A DNA stretch of 64,000 nt, taken from assembly GCF_030704535.1 (NCBI RefSeq), contig NC_081821.1, forward strand, positions 8,385,001 to 8,449,000, given 5' to 3'. The number at the start of each line of letters is the position of its first letter. The stretch's first letter is position 1. A program made the position numbers and the translations under genes. This document shows positions 24,109-36,728 of this stretch, one piece after another. Below the pieces are notes generated by a model, which ran no database searches, had not been told where the DNA came from, and worked only from the letters and a program-made list of their open reading frames with translations. Source of the DNA: Vitis vinifera (lineage: Eukaryota > Streptophyta > Magnoliopsida > Vitales > Vitaceae).

Positions 24109-26321
24109 ATGAATCCCCTGGCGCTGATTTTCTGCACGGCTCTCTTCTGCGTCCTCCTCTATCACTTCCTCACGCGCCGCTCCGTCCGCCTCCCTCCGGG
24201 GCCCAAGCCATGGCCGATTGTGGGGAACCTCCCGCACCTGGGCCCCGTCCCTCACCACTCCATTGCTGCGCTCGCTAAAACCTACGGCCCTCTCATGCAT
24301 CTCCGTATGGGCTTCGTCGACGTCGTGGTGGCCGCCTCCGCCTCCGTTGCTGCTCAGTTCTTGAAAACTCATGATGCTAATTTCTCCAACAGGCCTCCGA
24401 ATTCAGGTGCCAAGCATATCGCTTACAACTATCAGGATCTGGTGTTCGCTCCCTACGGCCCCCGGTGGCGCATGCTCCGCAAGATTTGCTCCGTCCACCT
24501 CTTCTCCGGCAAAGCCTTGGATGATTTTCGCCATATCCGACAGGTACCTAGCTTAATCTCTCTCAGAAATGAATGCTTTCTCAATTTTAATCCATTTTTC
24601 GTTTTTTCTTCCTGATCGCTTCTATTATTTCATCGCAAATTAAGATCTGGTTACACAGATTTCATTTTTCCATAAAAACATCTAAGAAAATAATAGCATG
24701 TGTCCACCATCATTGTCTAATCCTGTCAGAGTATTTGCAGTCTCCACTCTCTGTGTATTTCAAACTTACTTTTCAATACTACACATCTTTTTGAAGAAGG
24801 CCCGGCTCCACAAGTTTATTTTTACTATTTTTTTAATGATTTTTTTTTTAGTAAAGTTGTTTTCCTCCGGCAGGTGGTGTCTTGTCCGAACTGACAAGTC
24901 CATGCATTCACGCGAGACTTTTTCCAATTTTAATGATTAGAAAAATAATGAGTTGATGAAAATTTATGTGACGTACAGGAGGAGGTTGCGGTGCTAACGC
25001 GCGCACTTGCGAGGGCGGGTCAAACGCCGGTGAACTTGGGGCAGCTGCTGAACGTGTGTACTACCAACGCCCTAGGGCGGGTGATGTTAGGCAGGAGAGT
25101 GTTCGGCGACGGCAGTGGAGGCGAAGATCCGAAGGCCGACGAGTTCAAAGAGATGGTGGTGGAGCTGATGGTCCTGGCCGGAGTTTTCAACATCGGCGAC
25201 TTTGTGCCGGCGCTGGAATGGCTGGACCTGCAGGGCGTGGCTGCCAAGATGAAGAAGCTCCATGCTCGGTTTGACGCTTTCCTGGGCGCCATCGTGGAGG
25301 AGCACAAGATCAGCGGCTCTGCTGGTTCCGAGCGTCACGTGGACTTACTCAGCACGTTGATCTCGGTGAGGGATAATGCCGACGGTGAGGGAGGCAAGCT
25401 CACCGACGTTGAGATCAAAGCCTTGCTCTTGGTATCTCTCATTATCCATTTTCTTTCGTTCCTTTTAAAAAAAAAATAATTATATTTATTTACATTTTTT
25501 CCAGAAAAAAAAAAAAAATTATTAATGGGGTCAAATCTCCCAAATAAAGTTTGATATGGACATTACAATAAACTTTTGTTTACTTGTAAAAGTAAGAATT
25601 ATTATCTGTCACTGTTTCGTCTACTTCTTGTGGTAATTTGGTACCTGAAATTGATGAAAACCGTCTGTTGACATGGCAGAACTTGTTCACAGCTGGAACT
25701 GACACCTCATCCAGCACAGTAGAGTGGGCCATTGCAGAGCTCATTCGCCACCCTGAAATGATGGCCCAAGCCCAACAAGAGCTGGACGCAGTGGTGGGCC
25801 GAAGCAGGCTTGTAACTGATTTGGACCTGCCCCAACTCACCTATGTCCAAGCCATAATCAAGGAAACCTTCCGCCTGCACCCATCCACGCCCCTCTCCCT
25901 CCCTCGGATGGCGGCGGAGAGCTGTGAGATCAACGGCTACCACATCCCCAAAAACGCCACTCTTCTAGTGAACGTGTGGGCCATAGCGCGGGACCCAGAG
26001 GTGTGGGAGGAGCCACTAGAATTCAGGCCCAACAGGTTCCTCCCAGGAGGGGAAAGACCAAATGCGGACGTGAGAGGGAATGATTTTGAAGTGATTCCAT
26101 TCGGGGCTGGCCGGAGAATATGCGCGGGGATGAGCTTGGGACTGAGGATGGTGCACCTGTTAACCGCGACGCTTGTTCATGCGTTCAACTGGGAGTTGCC
26201 GGAAGGCCAGGTGGCGGAGAAGCTGAACATGGATGAGGCATATGGGCTGACCCTACAACGAGCCGCCCCACTCATGGTGCACCCACGGCCAAGGCTGTCA
26301 CCCCAAGTTTTCGGGAAGTAA
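24109..26321 (+). CDS. Flavonoid 3'-hydroxylase (CYP75B), copy 1
   Basis: Exons 24109-24543, 24979-25431 and 25680-26321, GT-AG introns, all phase 0, encode 509 aa. The protein is an ER-anchored P450 that uses NADPH and P450 reductase to hydroxylate the 3' position of the flavonoid B-ring (naringenin, dihydrokaempferol, kaempferol), feeding cyanidin and quercetin synthesis. Visible features: N-terminal membrane anchor (about 1-22), proline hinge PPGPKPWPIVGN (29-40), VVVAAS at 72-77, I-helix AGTDTS at 301-306, ExxR at 358-361 and heme loop FGAGRRICAG at 437-446 with Cys444. The residues GGERPNADVRG before the heme loop fit the F3'H class. No lesion is seen. It differs from copy 2 at 13 residues, all at or before residue 356. 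Intron 2 is 248 bp against 95 bp in copy 2. Confidence 0.96.
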
Positions 26322-27709
26322 ATGAGGTTGTTTGCCCATGATTAAAATAGAAGACTTGGTGATGGATTTGGCTGAATAATTATGATGTTCGAGAGCGAGT
26401 TTAGTAGTTTTGTGATGGGTTTTCCCTCAACCACCTGCATGTTAATACTGTAAACGATGATTCTCAAGGGGTATCTAATAATGCAATATGTTGGTTTAAA
26501 ATTTAAAATATTTACTTCACAATATCGAGCGTAGGAGAAGAAACTAGAAAGTCATATGATGAATAATGTCCCCAAAACTCAAACAGAGATCATCACAATC
26601 TAAAGAGTCGTGCAAGGCGGCGAGTGTACCAACTACCAATAAAAGCACGAAAGCTGAACAAGGAGTAGCTTCATCTGTCATCTGACCAACCAGCCTCCTC
26701 ACAAAATACCATATTCCAAGTCAAAGGTAGTATATATGATTTATTGGACGAGAAGTTGAGGCTCCAAACATCTTTAATACAGCACCTTTCAAACAAGATA
26801 CTTGAAAATGTACAAAATCACCTCATCTCGAAACCAGGATTATAAAAGAAGACGACCTCCCGGACCTATCAGATGACCTGATCGTACAAAATCACCTCAT
26901 CCCGAAACCAAGACTATAAAAGAAGACGACATCCCGTACCTATAATATGACCTAATTGACCGACATGTGTCTAAAAAGACGAGTCCAATTACCCTTATCC
27001 CCTTTATCCTTATATGCACAAAAGTCAATAAAGCCTACCGTAAAAAGTGTGCTGAAACAACTCCTTCATAAAGAAAGTAACTTTAAAAGAGAAGTCTCTT
27101 CCTCCTTAAGGGCTCTCTCTCTCTCTCTCCATCTTAAAGAAGAGAAAATGTATCTTTGTATCCAAAATGATTGAATAAAATATCTAATATGTTTCTTGAA
27201 GAATTTTAGCATATTGAAGAAGTATCATAACTCCTAATAGATTTAATTATCACTAAAATTATTGAAATAAAACCTCTAGATGTGTTGTGATCATGAATGC
27301 TTAAATACAGTAATTTTTATTTATTTTTAAAATAAATAATAAATTAATTAATTTAATCTTATATATTCTCTAGATCATGTGGTATCTTTTAATTTTTTAA
27401 TATTAATTTTTTTACAAATTAATTATCAAATTTATAAAAACCCCATGAATAATTGACTAAATCGATTCTTCCCTAACTTTCAATATCTTTCATAAATAGG
27501 TAATTTTTTAAAATATTAAAGAGTAGCGTGGAAACTAATTATTAATCTAATTACGATATTAAATAAATAAAAATTAGATATTTTTGAAATTCATGTACTA
27601 TATAGTTATTTTTTCATAAATAAATTCTTATTTGTAATTAATAATTTACATTAATAAAAATTTATAACATTACTTATATCATCGTAATAAATTTAAAAAA
27701 TGTGGACTT
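26322..27709. repeat. F3'H copy 1 3'UTR and module-1 flank
   Basis: Collinear with 49548-50905 downstream of copy 2 apart from indels, so part of the segmental duplication. It contains a 70-bp tandem duplication (about 26815-26884 and 26885-26950; landmark AAAATCACCTCATC) not present in that form in module 2. The 3'UTR probably ends near 26470-26500. No other gene is seen. Confidence 0.7.
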
Positions 27710-28400
27710 TGTTGAGGCCTCGCGTCCGTGGTAATCCATGTAGTTGCCAAATGGATGGACGCACGATCTCAACCAATATAGATTTCTGGTTTAGTCGTTC
27801 CTGCAAAAGGCGTCTGGACAGGGTGTCTGGATACACCCTCCGATGGTATTGTCAGCCATGGTCCAAGAGATAAATCAGTTGGCCTTTTACTAGGTATATC
27901 AAAACTTACCTTCCTCTTTGTGCGAAGGTCCATATATATCGTCTCAGAAGCTCTATCTCCCTCTTTAATGATAGAGAGATATTTTGGCTTGTCATGATGT
28001 CTCTAGGTGGTGACAGGGTCATCATCACTCGTAGGGCGGCTGACAAAGATCGTGGGAGGCGCCGCAGCTGTCAGAGATCGTAGGAAGTGACTTGCCATCA
28101 TTCCTGTCCTTTCACTCTGCAGGTGGCGGAACGTGGGCCGTGAAAGACTGTCGGAATGACGTAGTAAGACTTGCTTACTTTAGTCAACGATCCGGACAAA
28201 CATATCCGGATAGGATATGTCAGTCGTTCGGATGTGATATGACGATCGTCCGGATGTGATGTTTGCGAGTGTCATGTGCTTCTCCCTGAGGAAGTCCGGA
28301 TATGAGAAGCGCGTCACGTGTCTCCTTTGGGGGAAATCCGGATGGAGCTAATCCGGATAGAAATGTGTGCCACTTGTCATCAGGGGGAGGGGTCCCTACA
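27710..28400. mobile_element. Solo LTR, 691 bp
   Basis: It begins TGTTGAGGCC and ends GGTCCCTACA, with a perfect 5-bp target duplication GACTT (27705-27709 and 28401-28405). The equivalent site in module 2 (about 50900, GTGGACTTGTCACG) is empty, so it inserted after the modules separated or was lost there. Its 3' half carries many TCCGGAT-type words between 28188 and 28350. No internal retroelement genes are present, as expected for a solo LTR formed by recombination. Confidence 0.85.
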
Positions 28401-29521
28401 GACTTGTCGTTCATTTCTTTCTCTCTCAATATATTATTAAATACATAAATTAATAATATTTATTAAAATGATATTTGCAAGTTGGGGGTGGGATGAGAAC
28501 TATTAAATACATAAATTAATAATATTTATTAAAATGATATTTGCAAGTAGGGGATGGGATGAGAACTCGTGTTGGGATTTTTGATCCTAAACGTCTAATT
28601 GAAGGGATTTTGAAAAAAAATATTTATTAAAGTATATCAATTTTAAAACCATTTTCAAATCTACTATATTTTTTATAATATCAATTAAAAATTATCTTTT
28701 TATAAAACACCAACTTTAAATCAAATATGAAAATTATTTTGTGAAAAATTAATTTTAAAATTCAACTAAGTTTTCTCTTCAGAAAACAACTTTTACTTTA
28801 AGTTTTTGAAAGTACTATACATTTGGAAGTAGTTTCAAAAGTGTGATATTTTAATAAATATTTTTTAAAATTGCAATATTTTTTTCAAAATCTTGACACT
28901 TAAGATAGAGTGGGCAAGCATGGGAAAAAAATTTACATACACTCAAATTTATGTCTTAGACTAGGAACTGAAAAATTGTGGGGCATATGGATAATACAAA
29001 AACAATTATCTTACTTAGAGTTACTTATTATTACTTATTATTACTTATGCATTAATTAAAAGGAAAGTGTTAAGGTATCCAAATGCTACATATAGAACTT
29101 CAAATTCGGACTAAATTGAATATATATATATATAATGATATTTAAGTAATGAAAATTCAAACAACTAGGATTATGGTATAAGAATAGGAATAAATGAGAT
29201 TATGATACAAATAATAACATTTGAAAATGTATACCTAAGATCATTTTATTGAGTTTTTTCATACATTTATTTGAGCTTAGGATTGCAGATGGTGCATGTT
29301 GGGAAGTGTCACAAATTCCTAATTAGTAAAGATTGAGAGATATTCAATGGAACGAGATGACTCGTGGTTCAAGGTGTAAATATAAAGAGTGAAAATATAT
29401 TTTGAGAACCTAATAATTATATTTGGTTTTGTCCTCTATAATGTTCTCTGTGATATAATGAAAAGATTTTCTCTCGTCCGTGAATATAGGTATGATTGAT
29501 CAAATCACGTTAAAACCTCAT
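28401..29521. repeat. Module-1 flank continued, with 66-bp tandem duplication
   Basis: Collinear with 50910-51975 of module 2. The 66-bp phrase starting TATTAAATACATAAATTAAT occurs twice in tandem (28435 and 28501) but only once in module 2. No gene is seen. Confidence 0.75.
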
Positions 29522-31610
29522 TGTAGCCTACTCTCTACGGTGAATGGTTTGTTTTTGTTTTTTGTTTTTATTTATTTATTTATTATTTTGTTCTTCTGAC
29601 CACCCGGAATCATTAAAACCTCGTTGTAGCGCCCCTGCCTCCTGTGAAAGGGTTTGTTTTTGTTTCTATTTTTTTTTTTTTTTTTTTTGTTATTCTGATC
29701 ACCTCGGAATTAAGCTGATGGGGCGACCAAATACGAAAGGGGAGAGAGAGAGGGAGTTTTGGGCAAACATGATTCCGAAATTCACGGAATCATTATTCTT
29801 ATTTTAAAGTCTTGGGCGACGGTGAATAACTTTTTAAAATTTCCTAAAATTTTAAAGTCTCAAATTTATTTATTTATTTTAAAAATACCATTCTCAAAAT
29901 AATTTTCTAAAATTTGATTTTAAAAATTTAGTTTTCAAAACTTTAATTCTCGAAATTCACTCTTCTAAAACTCCATTTTTTAAAATTTAATCATTTAAAA
30001 TTCAATTCTTGAAATAATTTTCTAGAATTCTAATTTTAAATTTAATTTTCCAAGATTCAAATTTTTAAAATTTAATTTTCCGAAATTTCCACAATCCCGA
30101 ATTTAATTTTTTATTTTTTATTTTTTTATGTCACATTCAAATAAATTTTCGAAACTCCAATTCCTTTTTATTCATTTACTTATTGATTTTTAAAATTCCA
30201 TCTTTTAAATAACTCTTCAAAATTCTGTTTTTAAAATTTAATTCCAATTTCCAAAATTCCAATTTTCGTATCAATTTATTTAATCATTATCACTTTATTC
30301 ATTCATTTATTTGTTTATTTTTTTAAAATTCAATTTTTAAATAACTCTTCAAAATTTCATTTTTTAAAATTTAATTCCAATTTCCGAAATTCCAATTTTC
30401 GTATCAATTTATTTAATCATTATCACTTTATTCGTTTATTCATTTGTTTATCTTTAAAATTCAATCTTTAACTCTTCAAAATTTCGATTTCTGAATTTAA
30501 TTCAAATTTCCAAAATTCTAGTTTTCTTATCGATTTATTTAATCACTATCATTTTATTCATTTATTTATTTGTCTATTTTTATCAAAATTCAGATTTCCA
30601 AATTAAGTTTCCAATTTCCAAAATTCCATTTTTTTCATTTACTTAATCATCATTATTTTCATTATTATCATTATTCTATTTATTTATTTCAAAAATTCCT
30701 TCTTCAAATGATTCCAATCTTATGACTTTCGAATTTAATTTCTAATCTAAAAAATTTCAATATTTATGTACGTTTTTCCCAAAACCCCAATTTCCGAACT
30801 TAATTTTCCAAATTCCAAAATTCTAATTTCCTTCAAATTTACTCTCCAAAATTCTGATCATTAAATTTAATTCCCAAGACTCTAACTCCCAAATAAATTT
30901 CAAAAGTCCAGTTTTCACTCGAACGGTTTTGATTCCACTCTAGTTTTCAAATAATCTTCTTTTTCTTTTGATTTTATATAAGCGTGAATGCAATTTTCAT
31001 AATTCCAAAATAATGGAATTTGTGATATTAATTCATGCAAGATTAATCGGGCTTTGGTAGGGGCCCACATATGAGTTTTCTCTTCTGATTGTAAATTGTT
31101 ATGCTTGATGAGTATTGTTTGATCTTTGTCTTGCTCTTTGATATGCATGTGATGATTTTATATCTGAGCTAACCTTGTTTCCATGATAATGCACTATTAC
31201 CTGCTGTCAAGATACGCTCCCACTCCCGCTTTGCTTACTCTTATGCGCGATTCGTTTTATTATTTGATCATTTCATTAATATCCATTGACTTCCTTATCA
31301 ATTGCCACACTTCCTTCACCTTATTTAGTAGAGATCCGAATTTAGGGACTTAGAGGGGTGCTGCGGTCCTTATCATACCTTCCCGATAAGTAACCTGACC
31401 CCCGAGCCTAATCCGGTTTTTCACAGACCACCTTTTTCGAAATAATGAGTCACACTTAGGGTTTTATTTCTTATTTTATTTACCCTTTAAAAATAAAACA
31501 AAAATAAGTAGTGACTCCAAGTCCTTTTTTAATCAATAAATCATTTTTTAAAAATAAAAATTGAACTCGCCATCGAGTGGAAGCGCATGAGCCGAAATGC
31601 GGGGTCCACA
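29522..31610 (-). mobile_element. LTR-derived insertion, about 2.1 kb
   Basis: Module 2 reads straight through this point (about 51975, CTCGTGTAATC), so this is an insertion in module 1. Read on the minus strand it starts TGTGGACCCCGCATTTCGGC and ends GGCTACA (TG...CA), with degenerate 5-bp flanks (CTCAT and CTTAC). About 290 bp at the 31610 end match the start of the insertion at 31715 in opposite orientation, including TCAGGTTACTTATCGGGAAG. Its interior (29820-30900) is a degenerate short-period AT repeat of AAAATTC-like words. About 106 bp at the left edge are locally duplicated (AAAACCTC at about 29513 and 29620). There is no gag-pol: probably a solo LTR. Confidence 0.6.
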
Positions 31611-32241
31611 CTTACGTAATCTAACATTATTTATATTAAAGCTTTTGTTAACGCAACAAACTAGTCTTCAAATTGATGAATGGGGTTTTTTTTTTTTTTT
31701 TTTCTCATTCATACTGTGGACCCCGCATTTCGGCTCATGCGTTTCCCACTCGATGGCAAGCTCGATTTTTATTTGAAATTTTGATTTTTATTTGATAAAG
31801 AAAAATGACTTGGAGTCGCCACTTATTTTTCTTTTATTTTTAAAAAGGTAAACAAAATAAGAAAGAAAAACCCTAAGTGTGACTCCTTATTTTGGAAAAG
31901 GTGATCTACGAAATATCGGATTGGGTTCGGGGGTCAGGTTACTTATCGGGAAGGTACGGTATAAACCGTAGCACCCCTCTAAGTCCCTAGAGTCGGGTCT
32001 TTACTAATACAATGAAACTGACGTGGCAATCAACGAGAAAGTCAATGGATACACACCTAAATTATACACAATATGGGAATCAAAACACGCAATAGAGATT
32101 GACTAGAATGAGAGTGGATGCGTACCTCGACCACAAGCCACAATGCGCTATCAAGAAACGGGATTAGTGCACAATTAAGGAACACAAAAAATAGCTCATG
32201 CATATCGGAGTGCAAAACGAAGCTCAAGCAAAATACATTAA

Positions 32242-32977
32242 GAGCCCGTTTGGCAGTGATTTTTAAAAGTGTTTCTACCCTTAAAAACACTTTTAAGTGT
32301 TTTTGGGATGAAAATAAAGTGTTTGGCAAATTTTAAAAAACACTTTTGAAAATCTGGAAAAACACTTGAAGTGATTTTTAGAGAATCACTTGATAGGTGT
32401 TTTTTTAAAAAAAACACTTCAATTTTTTTGAAATATTCCAAAAATGCCCCCCAGTGATAAATCAATTAGAAAAATCTTTTTTTTTTTTCCAGAAATTAAT
32501 AGGTGGTCATATATTGTTTTACTTTTAAAATTATCTTTTATTCAATGTTCTTTTTTTTTTTTTATTGATTTAGATGTTTTTTGTAAATATTTTTTAAAAT
32601 TTTAGTATAGTGATAAAAAAATTATTATTTTTAATTAGAAAAGTCTTTTTTTTTTTTTAGAAATTAATAGGTAATCATATATTGTTTTAATTTTAAAATT
32701 ATCTTTTATTCAATGTTATTTTTTTAGTGATTTAGATGTTTTTTCATTAATAAAAAGTTTTTTTTGTTTATCATACCATTTTTTTTTAATTAAAATTGTA
32801 TGTCCTTTTTGGTAATTTATTAATATTAAAAGTGTTTTTATATTTATACAATATATTATCAAAAACACTTTAGAATCATTTTTTCTGATTATCATAAAAG
32901 TGTTTTTCACAGAAACACTATAACAGAAAACACTTCAAATAAAAACACTTCCACTAGAATCACTACCAAACGGGCTC
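32242..32977. mobile_element. Tourist-like MITE, 736 bp
   Basis: Left end GAGCCCGTTTGGCAGTGATT; reversed right end GAGCCCGTTTGGTAGTGATT. TAA flanks both sides (32239-32241, 32978-32980). PIF/Harbinger-type MITEs use this 3-bp target. The interior is AT-rich and non-coding. Confidence 0.8.
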
Positions 32978-33315
32978 TAAGTACGACAATTGACAATAAA
33001 AAAAGGATCACACATAGGGCCCCCACCAAAGCCCAATTTATTACTCATGAACTAGTCTCACAAATTCCGTGTTTTAGAATTATGAAGAATTTATTATTGT
33101 TTATGTAGAATCAAGAAGATCAGAAGATTATTTAAGAACCGGAATAGAATTAAAACTATTCAAGTGAAAACTGGATTTTTGGAATTTACTTGAAAATTGG
33201 AGTATTGGGAATTGAATTTAAAATATTAGAGCTTCGGTAATTAAAATGAAATTTGCCAAAGAAGATGAGAAATGAACTTTAGGAAATTGATTTGCGAGAA
33301 TATGGGTTTTGAAAG

Positions 33316-33540
33316 TTGAATTTGTAATAATAATAATAATAAGGAGTGAACTTTAGGAAATTGAACTGCGAGAATATAGATTTTTAATAATAATAATAAT
33401 AAAAAAAAATAAACTTTAGGAAATTAAATTGCGAAGATATAGATTTTTATTAATAAGTATAATAATAATGATAATAATAATATTAGGAAATTGAACTGAG
33501 CGAGAGTATAGATTTTTAATAATAATGCTAATAATAATGC

Positions 33541-33580
<40 letters not shown>

Positions 33581-33760
33581 CATAATAATGATAATAATAA
33601 CAATGAGGTTTTGGAATAATAATAATAATGATAACAAGATTTTGAAAGTTGAATTAATAATAATAATAAGAATAATATTTTAAAAGTTGAATTAAGAATA
33701 ATAATAACAATAATATTTTAAAAGTTGAATTAATAATAATAATAAGATTTTAAAAGTTGA

Positions 33761-33799
<39 letters not shown>

Positions 33800-34057
33800 C
33801 ATAATAATAATAAGAATAATAAGATTTTTAAATAATAATAATAATAAGGTTTTGAAAGTTGAATTAATAATAATAATAATAATAATATTTTAAACGTCGG
33901 ATTAATAATAATAATAATAATAAGATTTTAAAAGTTGAATTAATAATAATAATAATCATAATAATAATAATAATAATAATAAGATTTTGAAATAATAATA
34001 ATAATAATAAGGTTTTGAAAGTTGAATTAATAATAATAATGATATTTTAAAAGTTGA

Positions 34058-34094
<37 letters not shown>

Positions 34095-34130
34095 TTTTAA
34101 ACGTCGGATTAATAATAATAATAATAATAT
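33316..34130. repeat. Long TAA/AAT microsatellite field
   Basis: Runs of TAA triplets are punctuated every 60-110 bp by TTTTGAAAGTTGAATT or a close form, so the field is a higher-order repeat of a unit ending in an expanded trinucleotide. Isoleucine- or asparagine-rich open frames here are artefacts of the repeat. Confidence 0.9.
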
Positions 34131-35985
34131 GGACTTCAAAAAAATGGGCCTTAATAATGATAATAATAGGCCTTGGACCTCAAAAAAAGGGCCTTGGGAA
34201 TGAATAGTACAGGGGGCATGAGGCCCTTCATTAACGCGACTAGGCTTGGGCTTCCCCACCAGGCCCATATCCATCATCTTGGACAGGCCCCAAGCTCTAA
34301 CTCCATCACATGCTTGGATTGGGCCCCAACTCAAGCCCAAATTAAAAGCAAACCCAAGAACACCAAATTCTCTCACAGCCCACATCTCCAACCTCCGCCT
34401 GGGCATCACCATCTAAATACTCTGTGTCCTCGAGCTCACCGTCAACCTCATCGCCTTCTTCATCGGAACCCCACATCTCATCATCCTCTTTCAAGGTTCG
34501 CCGCCCACGCGCACTCACACGCGCTTGCTCTGGTTGCCGAAGCCAAGGGTTGAACCAGTCTTGGACAGCCGCAATAACGTCAGTGCGCGGGCATCTGCTC
34601 AGTTCTCATGTTAGACGAAGGAGATGGGCCTTCCGATCAGGGTTGAGGAGAAAAAGGGAGGAAGCGATCCTGCTCGTTGGAGCAATGCGCCAGGTGACCA
34701 TGGAGATCGGTGGAGAAGTTACTCCTAGCCTCTGAGACGAGCAATGGAGGAGGAGAAGCTCCACTGCCGCCATTGATTCAGCTGACTGGGCAAGCTTGAG
34801 GAGGCGGGTATGAAGGATGGCGGCCATACATGGCTATGCGTGGCCACGTGAGAACGAGAGGAATGAGTGCAATGGACAAGGAAAATGGGTTTGGATAAGT
34901 TTAGAGATATGATATGCATGGGCTGCTAGAGAGGAATATGATGGATGAACATGGAGTATACTATGGATGGGAAGGTAGGGATGACTATGCGCATGGAGCT
35001 CCATGCACACGAGAAGACAGAGAATCAAAGGGTTAGTATAGATAGCATGGGATCTCAGACTTCAATGTCTTCAATATTGCGTTCTCTGCATCACTCCAAA
35101 CATGACGCTGGCTTTCAGGATGGAGGCAAACAGAGCAAAGGAAAAAAAAAGCAAAACCAAGCATGGATAATCGAAACAAATGGAACCCATAACAGCCTCA
35201 TGTTGTGCATTAATCCCTGGGCTTAGATGGAGGTGGGTGAAAATAAAGGATCATCAAACAAAACCAGAGCATGGTTGCAGATATATTATGGGGAAAAACA
35301 AAGACGAAATCACCTTAAGCAAGAACCATTAAGAAGGGATATATGGATATGCTTACCCTCAACACACAAACATCACCCAAGAATGGACAGAGAAAGAGAA
35401 GAGAACCATACCTGTGAGTGATCTTCTCTAACAAGATCGAGCCAAAAACTCAGCAAAGCATCCCTCTTTTCCCTTGCTTAGCTTTCCACCATTCTCTCCT
35501 TTTCTTCCTTTCACTATCTCCCATCTCTCCCTCTTGTCCCGTCTTTTCCTCTCTGGCCCCCCACTTACTCCTCCTGCCACAGCCCCAAAGAAAAGATATA
35601 TTTATTATTATTTTTTCTTTGCTGGCAGCTTCTCCTCCGAGCTATCTCTCGCCGCCACCAGCAGCTCGCCTCATCCCATCCCATGGCCGCCCGTTTCCCA
35701 GGTGGTCAGTATATATATATATATATAAACAATCAGATGTCTCTCATGGGGGGTCTACACATACTTTTATTCATTCATGTATAGAGTATATATGAAGGAT
35801 AATCACCATTCTAAGAATGGGAAAGAATGATACAAGGAAGGAATGATATAAGGAAATAATGATACAAGGAAAGGAATAATATAAGGAAATAATGATACAA
35901 GGAAAGCATTCCTAATATCTCAACACTCCCCTCTTAAGGAAAAAATGATACAAGGAAAGTATTCCTAATATCTCAACACTCCCCC

Positions 35986-36728
35986 TCAAGTTGGTGCATA
36001 GATGTCACACATGCCCAACTTGTTTAAAAATTTTGAGAACACTTGTCTTGAGATAGCTTTGGTGAGGATATCAGCCAATTGATCTTCTGATTTAATCTTA
36101 GGCAATTCCACAATCTTATCATCCAACTTCTCCTTAATGAAGAATCTATCCACCTCGACATGCTTTGTATGATCATGTTGTACTGGATTATGTGCAATGT
36201 CACATGCAACATTATTGTCAGAAAACAATCGGATTGGTTGCCTAGATAGGTAACCTAAATCCTGTAAGAGGAGTCTTAGCCATAATGCCTCACAAAGTCC
36301 TAAAGCCATACCCCTAAATTCTGCTTCTGCACTTGAATGAGCAACGACATTATGCTTCTTACTTTCCATGTCACAAGATTACCACCTACAAAGATAAAGT
36401 AACCAGATGTAGACCGCATAGCATCCACTGTACCGACCCAATCAGCATCAGTATATACTTCTATACTCTGATGATCAACATTTTTAGCGAACAAAATTCC
36501 CTTCCCAAGAGCATTCTTCAAATACCTCAAAATACATATGATTGCATTCATATGTTGTTCTCCAGGATTATGCATGTATTGACTCACTATACTCAGTGCA
36601 TAAGCAAGATCTGGTCTGGTATGAGCTAAGTACATTAATCTCCTTACAAGTCTTTGGTATCTTCCTTTATCGGTTGATACTTGATTAGGCTCAACACACA
36701 ATTTCAGACCTTTTTCTATTGGTGTATC
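35986..36728 (-). pseudogene. Old Copia element: RNase H end of pol
   Basis: Minus-strand frames give IEKGLKL, TRPDLAYALSIVSQYM, VYTDADWVG (RNase H aspartates) and AEAEFRGMALG with LSDNN-like SDNNVACDIAHNP, the C-terminal part of a Copia polyprotein. A frameshift separates the two halves near 36300-36369. Its upstream continuation lies beyond the hAT insertion: the residues DTP directly precede IEKG when the target duplication is removed. It is non-functional. Confidence 0.85.

Larger units (their letters stand above)
31715..35759 (+). mobile_element. Large LTR-type insertion, 4045 bp
   Basis: It begins TGTGGACCCCGCATTTCGGC and ends GGTCTACA, with a perfect 5-bp target duplication CATAC (31710-31714 and 35760-35764) inside the 3' LTR of the older Copia. 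Same family as 29522-31610 but in the opposite orientation. It contains no gag-pol, a Tourist-like MITE (32242-32977), a long TAA microsatellite (33316-34130) and a GC-richer, pyrimidine-rich 3' part (34200-35750). Open frames in that part show no recognisable protein. A very long solo LTR or a large non-coding derivative of a Gypsy-type element are both possible. Confidence 0.6.

Noticed and set aside
24088..24372. Antisense open frames over F3'H exons (also 25020-25338, 47422-47706, 48399-48717)
   Set aside because: They are reverse-strand shadows of GC-rich P450 exons, present identically in both copies, with no recognisable domain.
33416..33637. Isoleucine-rich open frame
   Set aside because: It is the translation of the TAA/AAT microsatellite.
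34059..35795. Several Ser-, Pro- and His-rich open frames on both strands
   Set aside because: They lie in the non-coding part of a large LTR-type insertion, overlap one another on both strands and show no known domain.
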